Shown here in pieces: positions 37,434 to 46,909 of a DNA stretch of 64,000 nucleotides (its first letter is position 1; each line of letters starts with the position of its first letter). Position numbers and translations under genes: made by a program. The DNA comes from Methylicorpusculum oleiharenae (GTDB taxonomy: Bacteria > Pseudomonadota > Gammaproteobacteria > Methylococcales > Methylomonadaceae): NCBI RefSeq assembly GCF_009828925.2, contig NZ_WUTY02000002.1, positions 248,001-312,000 of the forward strand, in the 5' to 3' direction. The notes beneath the pieces are model-generated. The model saw only the letters and a program-made list of their open reading frames with translations, had not been told where the DNA came from and searched no databases.

Positions 37434-40270
37434 TGGCTTTGCAACCCTTTGAATGGAAAGATAAACCTGCACTAATTGAACACCTGTTTCCTGTTCAGAA
37501 AATTTCGGCGGAAAGTTTCAAGGAGCAGATGGCGGGTTCTGGTAAAACTTTGACAGCTTTGGGTAGTTACTGGAAGGGACGAAAACCACTTATTCTTAAT
37601 AAAGCCTGTATTCTTGGTGCGTTGCTTCCTGCAACTGATGATCCACTCAAAGACCTTCAGATTTTCGAGTTATTGATGGGTATGGACAGTCAAACGATGC
37701 AAAAGCGCATCGAAGCGACTTTGCCGGCCTCAAAGCAGGCCATCGTTAGTGAATATTTGGTATTGCCCTACAACGAGCAGGTTAGAAAGGCAAAGCGCCC
37801 TGAAGAGCTTCCTGATTCGCTTTTTTCTCATGCCTGGTCAAAGGTAAATGCTCACCTTGGTACTTCAGCATCATCGTTCTCTGAACTGTTGGAACAAATC
37901 GGCATAGCTCGCTTTGGTCACCGGCCAAGAGTTGCCGATGTTTTTAGCGGTAGTGGGCAAATTCCCTTTGAAGCAGCACGGCTAGGCTGCGATGTTTATG
38001 CCTCCGATCTGAATCCGATTGCCTGTATGCTCACTTGGGGTGGTTTTAACATCGTCGGCGCAAGTGCGGAGAAACGCATTGCAATCGACAATGCGCAAAA
38101 AGAACTGGCTAAAAAAATACAAACTGAGGTTGATACCTTAGAAATTGAAACCGATGGCAAAGGGTGGCGTGCAAAGGTATATCTCTACTGCCTTGAGGTT
38201 CATTGTCCAGAAAGTGGCTGGAAAGTTCCTCTGCTACCTAGCCTTATTATTAGTAAAGGTTATAAGGTAGTGGCACGACTTGTACCTATTCCAGTTGAGA
38301 AACGGTATGACATTGAAATAGTTTATGTTGATACGGATGAGCAAGTTGAAAATGCAAAGGTTGGAACGGTACAGGATGGCGATATTGTTCATTCACCCAA
38401 TGGAATAATAGTGCATCGTGTCAGCATAAATACTATTCGAGGCGATTACAAAGACGGCAAAGAAAATAAAAACCGCCTGAGATTATGGGAAAAATCAGAT
38501 TTCATTCCCCGCCCAGATGATATTTTTCAAGAGCGACTTTATTGCGTGCAATGGATGAAGCAAAAGTCAGGAGGTAAGAATTTTGACTATGAATTCCGCA
38601 CCGTTACTGCTGCTGATTTAAAACGTGAACAAATCGTTATTGATTACGTTCAAACGCATTTAGCGGATTGGCAGGAAAAAGGTTTTGTACCTGACATGAT
38701 GATTGAAAAAGGCGATGAAACTGAACGGCTTTATCGTGAACGTGGTTGGTCGCATTGGCACCATTTGTTTAATGCACGGCAGTTGCTATTCGTTGGACTA
38801 TCAAATCAATCTCAAATTGCTGTCAATAAATTTGCGATTACTGCGCTCGTAGATAGATGTTCACGTTTATGTAGATGGGATAACAGTGCATACAAAGGCG
38901 GCGGCGGAAACTCTGCAAACGTATTTGATAATCAAGCATTAAATACTGTTTGGAATTATGGATGTAGAAGTTTTTTATATGTTGCCGATTATATTCAACC
39001 AAATTTCAAATCATTTTCTGTTACATCAAAAACAACTGTTAATTCTCACACCGCTTCAAACCTCGAAACAGAAAACGACATTTACATCACCGACCCGCCT
39101 TATGGTGACGCGGTGAAATATGAAGAAATCACCGAGTTTTTTATTGCTTGGCTCCGAAAAAATCCGCCTGCTGAATTTTCTCATTGGACGTGGGATAGTC
39201 GTCGTTCGCTTGCGATCAAGGGCGAAGACGAAGGCTTTCGACAAGGCATGGTGGCAGCTTACCGTAAAATGACTGAACTGATGCCCGAAAACGGTATTCA
39301 GGTATTGATGTTTACCCATCAAAGTGGCTCTATCTGGGCTGACATGGCAAACATCATTTGGGCAAGTGGATTGCAAGTGACTGCGGCGTGGTATGTAGTC
39401 ACAGAAGCAGACTCAGCACTTCGGCAAGGTGCCAATGTGACAGGAACCATTATGCTGGTACTACGTAAACGCCATCAACATCTTGAAACCTTCCGCGATG
39501 ACCTTGGCTGGGAGATTGAGGAAGCTGTAAAAGAGCAGATGGAATCCCTAGTAGGTCTTGATAAATCAGTAAGAGCACAAGGTTCAGAAGGGCTTTATAC
39601 CGATGCCGATCTGCAGATGGCGGGCTATGCGGCGGCACTAAAAGTGCTCACAGCTTACTCGGTCATTGACGGTAAAAATATGGTGGTTGAAGCTGAAGCC
39701 CCCCGCCAAAAAGGAAAAAAGACCTTTGTTGACGAGTTGATAGATTTTGCCGTGCTAACAGCGGTGCAGTTTCTGGTGCCAGTGGGCTTTGAGAAGAGTG
39801 AATGGCAGAAGCTTGCTGCTGTGGAACGGTTTTACCTAAAAATGGCAGAGATGGAACATCAAGGCAGTCAGTCTCTTGATAACTATCAGAATTTTGCCAA
39901 AGCTTTCAAAATACACCACTTTGATCAACTGATGAGTGATTCCTCAAAGGCAAACTCAGCGCGACTGAAACTTTCCACCGAGTTCAAGTCATCAATGATG
40001 ACAGGGGATGCGGAGATTGCATCAACTCCGCTACGGGCGTTGTTATATGCCATGTATGAGCTCACCAAAGAGGTTGAAGTTGATGATGTACTGCTGCATT
40101 TAATGGACAATTGCCCTAACTATCTACCCACCAAGCCACTACTGGCGAAAATGGCTGACTACCTTGCAGAAAAGCGGGAATGCCTGAAGCCTACTAAAAC
40201 ATTTGATCCTAAGGGCGAGGCAAGTGCCGCCCGGGTGATGGCGGAAGCCATTCGTAACCAGAAGCTTTAA
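37433..40270 (+). CDS. DUF1156 DNA methyltransferase of the Hma-like system
   Basis: A 945-residue SAM-dependent methyltransferase. An N-terminal DUF1156 region is followed by motif I (DVFSGSGQIPFEAA near residue 168) and, far downstream, motif IV (ITDPPYGD near 553), which indicates amino-methylation of adenine or cytosine. The large gap between motifs hosts an insertion. It should mark host DNA so that the system can tell it from phage DNA. The start overlaps the DUF3780 stop by one base and GGGG precedes it. Confidence 0.88.
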   Translation: MALQPFEWKDKPALIEHLFPVQKISAESFKEQMAGSGKTLTALGSYWKGRKPLILNKACILGALLPATDDPLKDLQIFELLMGMDSQTMQKRIEATLPASKQAIVSEYLVLPYNEQVRKAKRPEELPDSLFSHAWSKVNAHLGTSASSFSELLEQIGIARFGHRPRVADVFSGSGQIPFEAARLGCDVYASDLNPIACMLTWGGFNIVGASAEKRIAIDNAQKELAKKIQTEVDTLEIETDGKGWRAKVYLYCLEVHCPESGWKVPLLPSLIISKGYKVVARLVPIPVEKRYDIEIVYVDTDEQVENAKVGTVQDGDIVHSPNGIIVHRVSINTIRGDYKDGKENKNRLRLWEKSDFIPRPDDIFQERLYCVQWMKQKSGGKNFDYEFRTVTAADLKREQIVIDYVQTHLADWQEKGFVPDMMIEKGDETERLYRERGWSHWHHLFNARQLLFVGLSNQSQIAVNKFAITALVDRCSRLCRWDNSAYKGGGGNSANVFDNQALNTVWNYGCRSFLYVADYIQPNFKSFSVTSKTTVNSHTASNLETENDIYITDPPYGDAVKYEEITEFFIAWLRKNPPAEFSHWTWDSRRSLAIKGEDEGFRQGMVAAYRKMTELMPENGIQVLMFTHQSGSIWADMANIIWASGLQVTAAWYVVTEADSALRQGANVTGTIMLVLRKRHQHLETFRDDLGWEIEEAVKEQMESLVGLDKSVRAQGSEGLYTDADLQMAGYAAALKVLTAYSVIDGKNMVVEAEAPRQKGKKTFVDELIDFAVLTAVQFLVPVGFEKSEWQKLAAVERFYLKMAEMEHQGSQSLDNYQNFAKAFKIHHFDQLMSDSSKANSARLKLSTEFKSSMMTGDAEIASTPLRALLYAMYELTKEVEVDDVLLHLMDNCPNYLPTKPLLAKMADYLAEKRECLKPTKTFDPKGEASAARVMAEAIRNQKL

Positions 40271-40273
40271 TTT

Positions 40274-42991
40274 ATGGCGCTGCACCGATTTTCTTCCCGC
40301 ACAGAGCGATTAGACACAGAGTTTTTGGCAAAATCGCTTCAGGGTGCGGTGAAGTATTTTCGTATTGCTGGATATTTCCGTAGTTCCATCTTTGAGTTGG
40401 TGGGTGAAGAGATTGCTCAAATCCCGGAAGTAAAAATTGTCTGCAATTCTGAACTGGATCTTGCAGATTTTTTAGTGGCAACCGGTCGAAATACCGCACT
40501 TAAGGAGCGCTGGAACCAAGTGGATGTTGAGGCTGAGGCCTTGCTCAAAAAAGAGCGGTATCAGATTCTCGATCAATTACTTACTGCTGGCAATGTTGAG
40601 ATAAAGGTCGTCCCTAAAGAACGATTGTTTCTGCATGGCAAAGCCGGTTCAATACATTATGCGGATGGCAGTCGTAAAGCTTTTGTGGGTTCGGTTAATG
40701 ATTCTAAAAGCGCATTTGCTCAGAACTATGAGTTAGTTTGGCAGGATGACGATGAATCAAGTGCTGATTGGGTTGAAAAGGAGTTCTGGGCACTTTGGAA
40801 AGAGGGTGTTCCGCTACCTAATGCCATCTTAGCCGAGATTCAACGTGTTGCCAGTCGGCGAGAAGTAACCGTAGATGTTCTTAAGCCTGGGGATATTCCA
40901 GCTGCAGCGATGGCGGAAGCACCTATTTATCGAGGTGGTGAACAACTACAGCCCTGGCAGCGATCCTTCGTAAGCCTATTTCTGGAGCATCGTGAAATCT
41001 ACGGCAAAGCCAGGTTATTGCTCGCTGATGAAGTTGGAGTTGGTAAAACCCTTTCCATGGCGACCAGTGCTTTAGTCAGTGCTTTATTAGACGATGGCCC
41101 GGTGCTGATTCTGGCACCGTCAACACTGACCATTCAATGGCAAATTGAGATGAAAGATAAACTGGGAATCCCCAGCGCGGTCTGGTCGTCGCAAAAAAAA
41201 GTGTGGATTGGTGTCGAAGGCCAGCAACTTTCACCTAGAGGTGATGCTTTATCCATCAAAAAGTGTCCTTATCGAATTGCTATTATTTCCACAGGGCTGA
41301 TTATGCATCAGCGGGAAAAGGAGGTGTTTGTTAAAGAAGCCGGTCTGCTTCTTAAGAATCGATATGGCACCATTATTCTTGATGAAGCGCATAAAGCCCG
41401 CATCAGAGGTGGTTTAGGCGATGGTGCTACTCAGCCAAACAATCTACTAGCCTTTATGCACTTAATGGGTAAACGCACAAAGCATCTTATCCTGGGTACT
41501 GGAACGCCGATTCAAACTGCGGTTCGTGAACTTTGGGATCTTTTAGGTATTCTCAATAGTGGCGCCGAGTTTGTTTTGGGTGATTCGCTTTCTCCCTGGC
41601 GGGATCACGAACACGCTATTCCAATGGTAACAGGCAACACTAGACCATCCAGTGAAGCGGCAGTTTGGGATTGGCTGAATAATCCGCTTCCTCCGGGCAA
41701 TGAACATCATATAGTTCAAAATATACGCGACCACCTGAGTATCAAGCCGAAAGATTTTATCTGTTCTCAACGGTTTGACGATCTTGATTATCTAGTGCAG
41801 AGCATGTGGCTCTCACAGTGTCTTGATCCTGATTTTTTTCGGTTGAGTAATCCCGTTCTTAGGCACACAGTGCTTCGCAAGAGAAAACAGCTTGAAGATG
41901 ATGGATTGCTGGAAAAAGTGGGGGTTAACACGCATCCGATCCTGAAAAAAAGTTACCTCTATCAATCCCGGTTTGTGGGGCTTGGTATTCCAACCAATAC
42001 CCCTTTTGAAGTCGCTTATAAAAAAGCCGAGGAGTTTAGCAAGTTACTACAGGCTCGTACCAAAAAAGGCGGGTTTATGAAATCGTTGATACTCCAACGC
42101 ATTTGCTCCAGCTTTGCGTCGGGTCGAAAAACAGCTCAAAAGATGTTGCAGCACACAGATTTTAGCGAAGATGAAGATAATAGTGACGAAGTGGAACACC
42201 TTCTTTCAGAAATGACGCCTGCTGAGGCGGCCTGTCTCCGTGAAATCGAGACCCAGTTATCCCGTCCTGAAGCAGTTGACTCCAAACTCGAAACGGTAAA
42301 ATGGTTTCTAACCGAATTCCGTACCGAAGGAAGAACCTGGCTTGAGCATGGCTGCATCATTTTTAGTCAATACTTTGATACTGCCGAATGGATTGCTAAA
42401 GAACTAGCGAAATCCTTTGATGGGGAAGTTGTAGCCGTTTATGCAGGGGCCGGAAAGAGCGGTCTATTCCGGGGGAACCAGTTCAACAAAGTGAGTCGTG
42501 AAGTGATCAAGACCGCTGTCCAAACACGAGAGATTCGGCTGGTCGTGGCTACCGATGCGGCCTGTGAAGGTCTTAACCTGCAAATGCTAGGAACGCTGAT
42601 CAACATCGACCTGCCATGGAATCCTTCTCGATTAGAGCAGCGATTGGGACGAATCAAGCGTTTCGGTCAGGCCCGTAAGTTTGTTGATATGCTTAATTTG
42701 GTCTACAGCGAAACCCAGGATGAAAAAGTTTATAACGTCCTGTCTGAGCGACTTAAGGATACCTATGACATTTTCGGTAGCCTGCCCGATACAATTGACG
42801 ATGATTGGATTCAGGATGAGGCGGAACTTGATAAGAGAATGGATGTTTATATCCACGAACGCAAACAAGCTGAAGATGCTTTTTCTGTAAAGTACCGTAG
42901 CACGATAGACCCTGAAGTTAATCTCTGGGAACGCTGTGCCACCGTTCTCTCCAGGCGGGATATTATCAATGCGTTAAGTGAGCCTTGGTGA
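40274..42991 (+). CDS. PLD-domain SNF2/DEAH helicase of the Hma-like system
   Basis: A 905-residue protein. The N terminus is a phospholipase D-type nuclease fold with LFLHGKAGSIHYADGSRKAF and SVNDSKSAF (H124, K126, about residues 120-155). The helicase core follows: Walker A ADEVGVGKTLS near 251, DEAH near 370, motif V DAACEGLNLQ near 762 and motif VI EQRLGRIKRFGQ near 790. It fits the 'PLD-like anti-phage helicase' seen with DUF1156/DUF499. Starts three bases after the methylase gene; ends the operon. Confidence 0.88.
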   Translation: MALHRFSSRTERLDTEFLAKSLQGAVKYFRIAGYFRSSIFELVGEEIAQIPEVKIVCNSELDLADFLVATGRNTALKERWNQVDVEAEALLKKERYQILDQLLTAGNVEIKVVPKERLFLHGKAGSIHYADGSRKAFVGSVNDSKSAFAQNYELVWQDDDESSADWVEKEFWALWKEGVPLPNAILAEIQRVASRREVTVDVLKPGDIPAAAMAEAPIYRGGEQLQPWQRSFVSLFLEHREIYGKARLLLADEVGVGKTLSMATSALVSALLDDGPVLILAPSTLTIQWQIEMKDKLGIPSAVWSSQKKVWIGVEGQQLSPRGDALSIKKCPYRIAIISTGLIMHQREKEVFVKEAGLLLKNRYGTIILDEAHKARIRGGLGDGATQPNNLLAFMHLMGKRTKHLILGTGTPIQTAVRELWDLLGILNSGAEFVLGDSLSPWRDHEHAIPMVTGNTRPSSEAAVWDWLNNPLPPGNEHHIVQNIRDHLSIKPKDFICSQRFDDLDYLVQSMWLSQCLDPDFFRLSNPVLRHTVLRKRKQLEDDGLLEKVGVNTHPILKKSYLYQSRFVGLGIPTNTPFEVAYKKAEEFSKLLQARTKKGGFMKSLILQRICSSFASGRKTAQKMLQHTDFSEDEDNSDEVEHLLSEMTPAEAACLREIETQLSRPEAVDSKLETVKWFLTEFRTEGRTWLEHGCIIFSQYFDTAEWIAKELAKSFDGEVVAVYAGAGKSGLFRGNQFNKVSREVIKTAVQTREIRLVVATDAACEGLNLQMLGTLINIDLPWNPSRLEQRLGRIKRFGQARKFVDMLNLVYSETQDEKVYNVLSERLKDTYDIFGSLPDTIDDDWIQDEAELDKRMDVYIHERKQAEDAFSVKYRSTIDPEVNLWERCATVLSRRDIINALSEPW

Positions 42992-43279
42992 GGGTAGCAA
43001 GGTAATAGTCACTGAACAGCAGTGTTGATGTGTCCCGAATGAGATGCTCTTCTCTTACATGATATTGTGTTGTGCGGCATGAGATTAATGATCGTAGGTC
43101 CGAATTGCACCAAATATTACTTGCTCTTGAAGCAATATATTAAGACGACGTTTGGGATCTACTAAACACAGCTGTCAGCATAGAATTATAACATTTGATT
43201 AATCCAAATTTGCCATACTGCGCGACTGACTCTTGCCGACGCTCATGAGCGGAAAAGTAACGGTTAAATTATAAAAGGA
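42992..43279. other. intergenic region upstream of the reverse transcriptase gene
   Basis: A 288-base gap between the Hma-like operon and the RT gene. An AAGG ribosome binding site is just before the RT ATG. No structured RNA is obvious, though some defence RTs carry an upstream RNA, so transcripts here would be worth checking. Confidence 0.45.
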
Positions 43280-46200
43280 ATGACGATGGGCTATCAGGCA
43301 AAATTTTCCGGCTGGCAAAATATTACCATTGAAGACATGCTGGTAGCCTATCGCAAGGCCAAGGCAGATTGTTTTTTTGAAAATACCTTCCCGACAGCCA
43401 TTAAGTTTGCTGAGTATGAGCAAGGCTTATTGGTCAAGCTAAATGCGTTGCTAAACAACCTGCAAACAGATAATGGCTTTACGGCAAATAAGGATTATTT
43501 GGGTGAGTTTCGCCTACTGCCTAAAAAACTTTCTTTTAAGCCAAAATCCACTGCAAGTAATGGACATGTTCACTTTTCGAACCCAAAAAGAACATTTGAA
43601 CATTTGACCCAAAATAATGATTTATTGCCCGAATTTCGTATTGTTGGTGACTTTCCAGTGGAGAGCCATATTATCTCGGCACTCTGGATCAATATGATTG
43701 GCCAGAAGTTTGATGCTTTTTTGGACGACAGCTGCTACGGCGCAAGACTAAGACGGATTCGAGATGAAGATACACTTGATGAAAATGCGCCTAAACCATT
43801 TCACTTAAGCTCAATCGGATCATTTACGCCGTATTTATATCCCTATCAAAAATGGCGTAACGATGGATTAAAAGCCATTCGCGGTGAGTTAGAGAAAGAA
43901 CGCGATGTGATTGCGGTGTCGCTGGATTTAAAAAGCTACTACCACTTTATCGATCCAATGGCTCTGGCGTTGCCGGGGTTGCATCAAGAACTTGGGCTAA
44001 CCTTAACAGAAGAAGAGCAGGGGTTTACGCTTGAGTTGGCTAAGTTTCTTAGTCACTGGTCAGAAAAAGCAAATGCTTTTGCCCAGAAGTCCATCCAGGG
44101 CAAATCGAATGTCTACGGTGGGCTTGTTATTGGCCTAACGGTTAGTCGTATTATTTCTAATGTGCTTTTGCACCACTGGGACCGCCTAATCAAGCAAAAA
44201 ATCGCACCGATCCACTATGGTCGTTATGTGGATGACATTTTTTTGGTGCTTCTTGATACTGGAACAATCACCAACAGTGATGGCTTTATGCAATTTTTAC
44301 AAGAGCGCTTGGGAAAAGATTGCATCTTTCATGACGCTGACAGCAGCAAAAGTAAAAAAGACACCCCCAGCCCCAAGCTATGGCAAATCCAGCAAGGCAA
44401 GGAGTTACAGGGCGATTCGCTGATAAAGTTGCAATCAGATAAACAGAAACTGTTTTTACTTCAAGGTCGAGCCGGGCTTGATCTACTCGATAGTATTGAA
44501 AAAGAGATTTACGAGCTGTCCAGTGAACATCGTCTGATGCCTTCGCCGGATCAACTTGAAGATTCAACGGCTGCGCGCGTTCTTTCTGCGGCCGGTTCTG
44601 TAGGCGAAAATGCCGATACACTGCGCCGGGCTGATGGTCTTACTATTCGCCGTTTAAGCTGGTCTATGCAATTACGTCATGTTGAAACCTTGGCACGTGA
44701 TTTACCTGCACACGAATGGTCAAAACAGCGCGAAGAGTTTTATCAATTTGCTTATAACCATATTCTTCGACCAGACAGCCTATTTGCCCATTTTAACTAT
44801 CTACCTCGCTTGCTAGGTTTTGCTATTAGTTTGAATGAATGGCAACAGGCTGAACAAATCGTATTGCGAGCATTTGATTCTATTGTTCAGCTGCAAGCAG
44901 CAATACCTAATGGCAAAAATATAACTGTAAATGGTGCTGATGTAGAAGCTGGTAATGACTTGTGGCGTTATATAAAAGGCACATTAACTTGGTTATTTAT
45001 CGATGCCGCTACTCGCTATTACGATCCTGATAAATTGATGTCCGATAAGCGGACAAGAAAAGAAAAGCGACTAGCCGAACTGTTCTTGAAAGGCATTTTT
45101 CAAGGTCTTGTTGAAGTTGAACAATGGCTTAATTTAACGTTTGGATTCGAAGAGTTTCATGAAAAGGCTCCTTTAGTTGCTATGGCCGATTTAGCCAAAG
45201 AGCCTTACAAACGGATACTTAAAAGTCGCTCAGCTGGCAACCTGATAAAAAGGCGGGATGGCAAAAAAGAAAGCAAAATTATGAAGTTGTTTAATTCGGC
45301 TCAACTGGTTGATACTGCAGTGCTTAAAGGTTTCTTGAAAGCTACTAATACGTCTCGACTTTTTGCTATTGAATCTGGTTCTCGTAAGGGAGAAAGCTAC
45401 TTACCTTATTTGTTTCCGACACGCCCACTCACCGCATTGGAAATTTCAGAACTTGCGCCGGAATGTGTTGGGCTACCCCAATGTGATGGCAAAATTTGCA
45501 AACAAAAACCATCAGTTATTTGGGCCAAATATACTCAAGCGATTCGGGGAGTATGGATAAAACCCACGTTACTGGCCGCCGACCAAGATGGTGAAGAACA
45601 CAAAAAAAGCTCAAAGGCAGTAAAGTATTTACGGATCGGGACGGAACGGAAGCAAAAAATTATCGTTGCTTTAACCAATCTAAAAACCGAAGACTCCGAT
45701 TGGGCAGCCATGGCTTGCAATAAGTCCAACCTTTCTGCAGATCGATATAGCCGAATTACAAAATTAATAGAGCAAATAATAAAGTTAAAACCCAAACCTG
45801 ATTATGCTCTTTTTCCGGAACTATCTCTTCCTTTGAGGTGGGTAGATACTATTGCCTACTACCTTGCTAAATCAGGTATAAGTTTGATTGCAGGTACGGA
45901 ATATCGACATTTCGATAAAAATGAGCTGCTGAGTGAAGTATGTCTTGTACTTACTGATAATCGGCTCGGTTTTCCGGCAGCAGTCAGAATTTGGCAGCCT
46001 AAACTTCAGCCGGCAGTTGGCGAGGACAAAGAGCTGACCTCTAAGTTTGGCAAGACTTGGGCGGTTTCCAAAATTAAAGGGAAACAGTCTAAGCCCGTTT
46101 ACATCCACAATAATACACACTTTGGGGTTATGGTTTGCTCTGAGCTACAAAATAGCAAAGCTAGAGTGAAATTTCAGGGTGAAGTCGATGCATTGATGGT

Positions 46201-46525
46201 ACTGAGTTGGAATCAGGATTTAGAAACTTTTTCATCTCTTATCGAATCTGCCGCGCTTGATGTGCATGCTTACACTATTTTGGTTAACAACCGTAAGTAT
46301 GGCGACAGTCGAGTGAGGTCTCCGTCCAAAGAGTCGTTTATGCGTGATTTGGCAAGGGTTCGGGGGGGAGACAATGATTTCGTTATTGCTGCCACTCTCG
46401 ATATAGATGAATTGCGAGCTTTTCAAAGTCGAGCCAAACGTTGGCCTCAAGATGACGATAAATTTAAACCTGTTCCAGAAGGTTTCAGACTAGCCAAAGG
46501 CCGCCGACGATTACCACCAAGATGA
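43280..46525 (+). CDS. DRT type 1 (UG1) reverse transcriptase fused to nitrilase domain
   Basis: A 1081-residue RT-nitrilase fusion as found in defence-associated reverse transcriptase type 1. RT motif A (IAVSLDLKSYYHF) is near residue 211, a motif B-like GLVIGLTVSRIISNV near 276, and the catalytic motif C (YVDD) near 315. After a long helical linker comes a nitrilase domain (about 835-1060) with the expected glutamate (LFPELSLPL), a lysine in the AVSKIKG segment and the cysteine (GVMVCSEL). Both catalytic sets look intact. In known DRT1 the fusion defends against phages through DNA synthesis of unknown template. Start ATG 43280, AAGGA upstream. Confidence 0.93.
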   Translation: MTMGYQAKFSGWQNITIEDMLVAYRKAKADCFFENTFPTAIKFAEYEQGLLVKLNALLNNLQTDNGFTANKDYLGEFRLLPKKLSFKPKSTASNGHVHFSNPKRTFEHLTQNNDLLPEFRIVGDFPVESHIISALWINMIGQKFDAFLDDSCYGARLRRIRDEDTLDENAPKPFHLSSIGSFTPYLYPYQKWRNDGLKAIRGELEKERDVIAVSLDLKSYYHFIDPMALALPGLHQELGLTLTEEEQGFTLELAKFLSHWSEKANAFAQKSIQGKSNVYGGLVIGLTVSRIISNVLLHHWDRLIKQKIAPIHYGRYVDDIFLVLLDTGTITNSDGFMQFLQERLGKDCIFHDADSSKSKKDTPSPKLWQIQQGKELQGDSLIKLQSDKQKLFLLQGRAGLDLLDSIEKEIYELSSEHRLMPSPDQLEDSTAARVLSAAGSVGENADTLRRADGLTIRRLSWSMQLRHVETLARDLPAHEWSKQREEFYQFAYNHILRPDSLFAHFNYLPRLLGFAISLNEWQQAEQIVLRAFDSIVQLQAAIPNGKNITVNGADVEAGNDLWRYIKGTLTWLFIDAATRYYDPDKLMSDKRTRKEKRLAELFLKGIFQGLVEVEQWLNLTFGFEEFHEKAPLVAMADLAKEPYKRILKSRSAGNLIKRRDGKKESKIMKLFNSAQLVDTAVLKGFLKATNTSRLFAIESGSRKGESYLPYLFPTRPLTALEISELAPECVGLPQCDGKICKQKPSVIWAKYTQAIRGVWIKPTLLAADQDGEEHKKSSKAVKYLRIGTERKQKIIVALTNLKTEDSDWAAMACNKSNLSADRYSRITKLIEQIIKLKPKPDYALFPELSLPLRWVDTIAYYLAKSGISLIAGTEYRHFDKNELLSEVCLVLTDNRLGFPAAVRIWQPKLQPAVGEDKELTSKFGKTWAVSKIKGKQSKPVYIHNNTHFGVMVCSELQNSKARVKFQGEVDALMVLSWNQDLETFSSLIESAALDVHAYTILVNNRKYGDSRVRSPSKESFMRDLARVRGGDNDFVIAATLDIDELRAFQSRAKRWPQDDDKFKPVPEGFRLAKGRRRLPPR

Positions 46526-46641
46526 ACGAAGCGTTTCGAATTGAACTACAAGCCTGTGATGTATCGCGTAACCGTTTGCGTTACACCGCATTGGGTGCTA
46601 ATCAACAAAAGGCTCTAAAGTTTCACGAGATTTATCCGTGA
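46522..46641 (+). CDS. 39-aa small ORF coupled to the DRT1 gene
   Basis: A 39-residue frame whose ATG overlaps the DRT1 stop (ATGA), implying coupled translation. It begins MNEAFRIELQACDVSRNRLR and ends at TGA 46639-46641. Not recognised; it may be a truncated gene or a genuine short partner protein. A strong hairpin follows. Confidence 0.35.
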   Translation: MNEAFRIELQACDVSRNRLRYTALGANQQKALKFHEIYP

Positions 46642-46644
46642 ATT

Positions 46645-46691
46645 GTAAGCGTCCATCCGAGCCACCTATTCATGCTCGACTGGACGCTTAC
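46645..46691. repeat. strong imperfect hairpin downstream of DRT1
   Basis: GTAAGCGTCCA (46645-46655) pairs perfectly with TGGACGCTTAC (46681-46691). After a two-base internal mismatch the arm continues with CGAGC against GCTCG, leaving an 11-base loop. No T-run follows, so it is not a classic terminator. It may act as a transcript end, a REP-like element or part of an RNA. Confidence 0.6.
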
Positions 46692-46772
46692 TATAGAGGC
46701 AGATTTTTTTCTGTTGACGATCCAGAACGGAGTTGGTGATAGTCACTTGAGGTTAAAATTACATCACTGCGA

Positions 46773-46811
46773 CCTTATGGCCCAAAAATGAAGGAATCGT
46801 TGTCGTACCCC
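46773..46811 (+). repeat. dispersed 39-bp repeat, copy 2
   Basis: Matches the reverse complement of 16247-16285 with about two substitutions. It lies upstream of the STAND gene, 30 kb from the other copy. The two copies are inverted to each other and lie in otherwise non-coding DNA. Confidence 0.8.
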
Positions 46812-46909
46812 TACTATTACCCAATTCGCACGAATCTTTACGGTCACCGGGTTTAACCTTAATAACCAAAGTTCTAAATACCAAATGATTTTCTTTTAGG
46901 AATTTTTCG

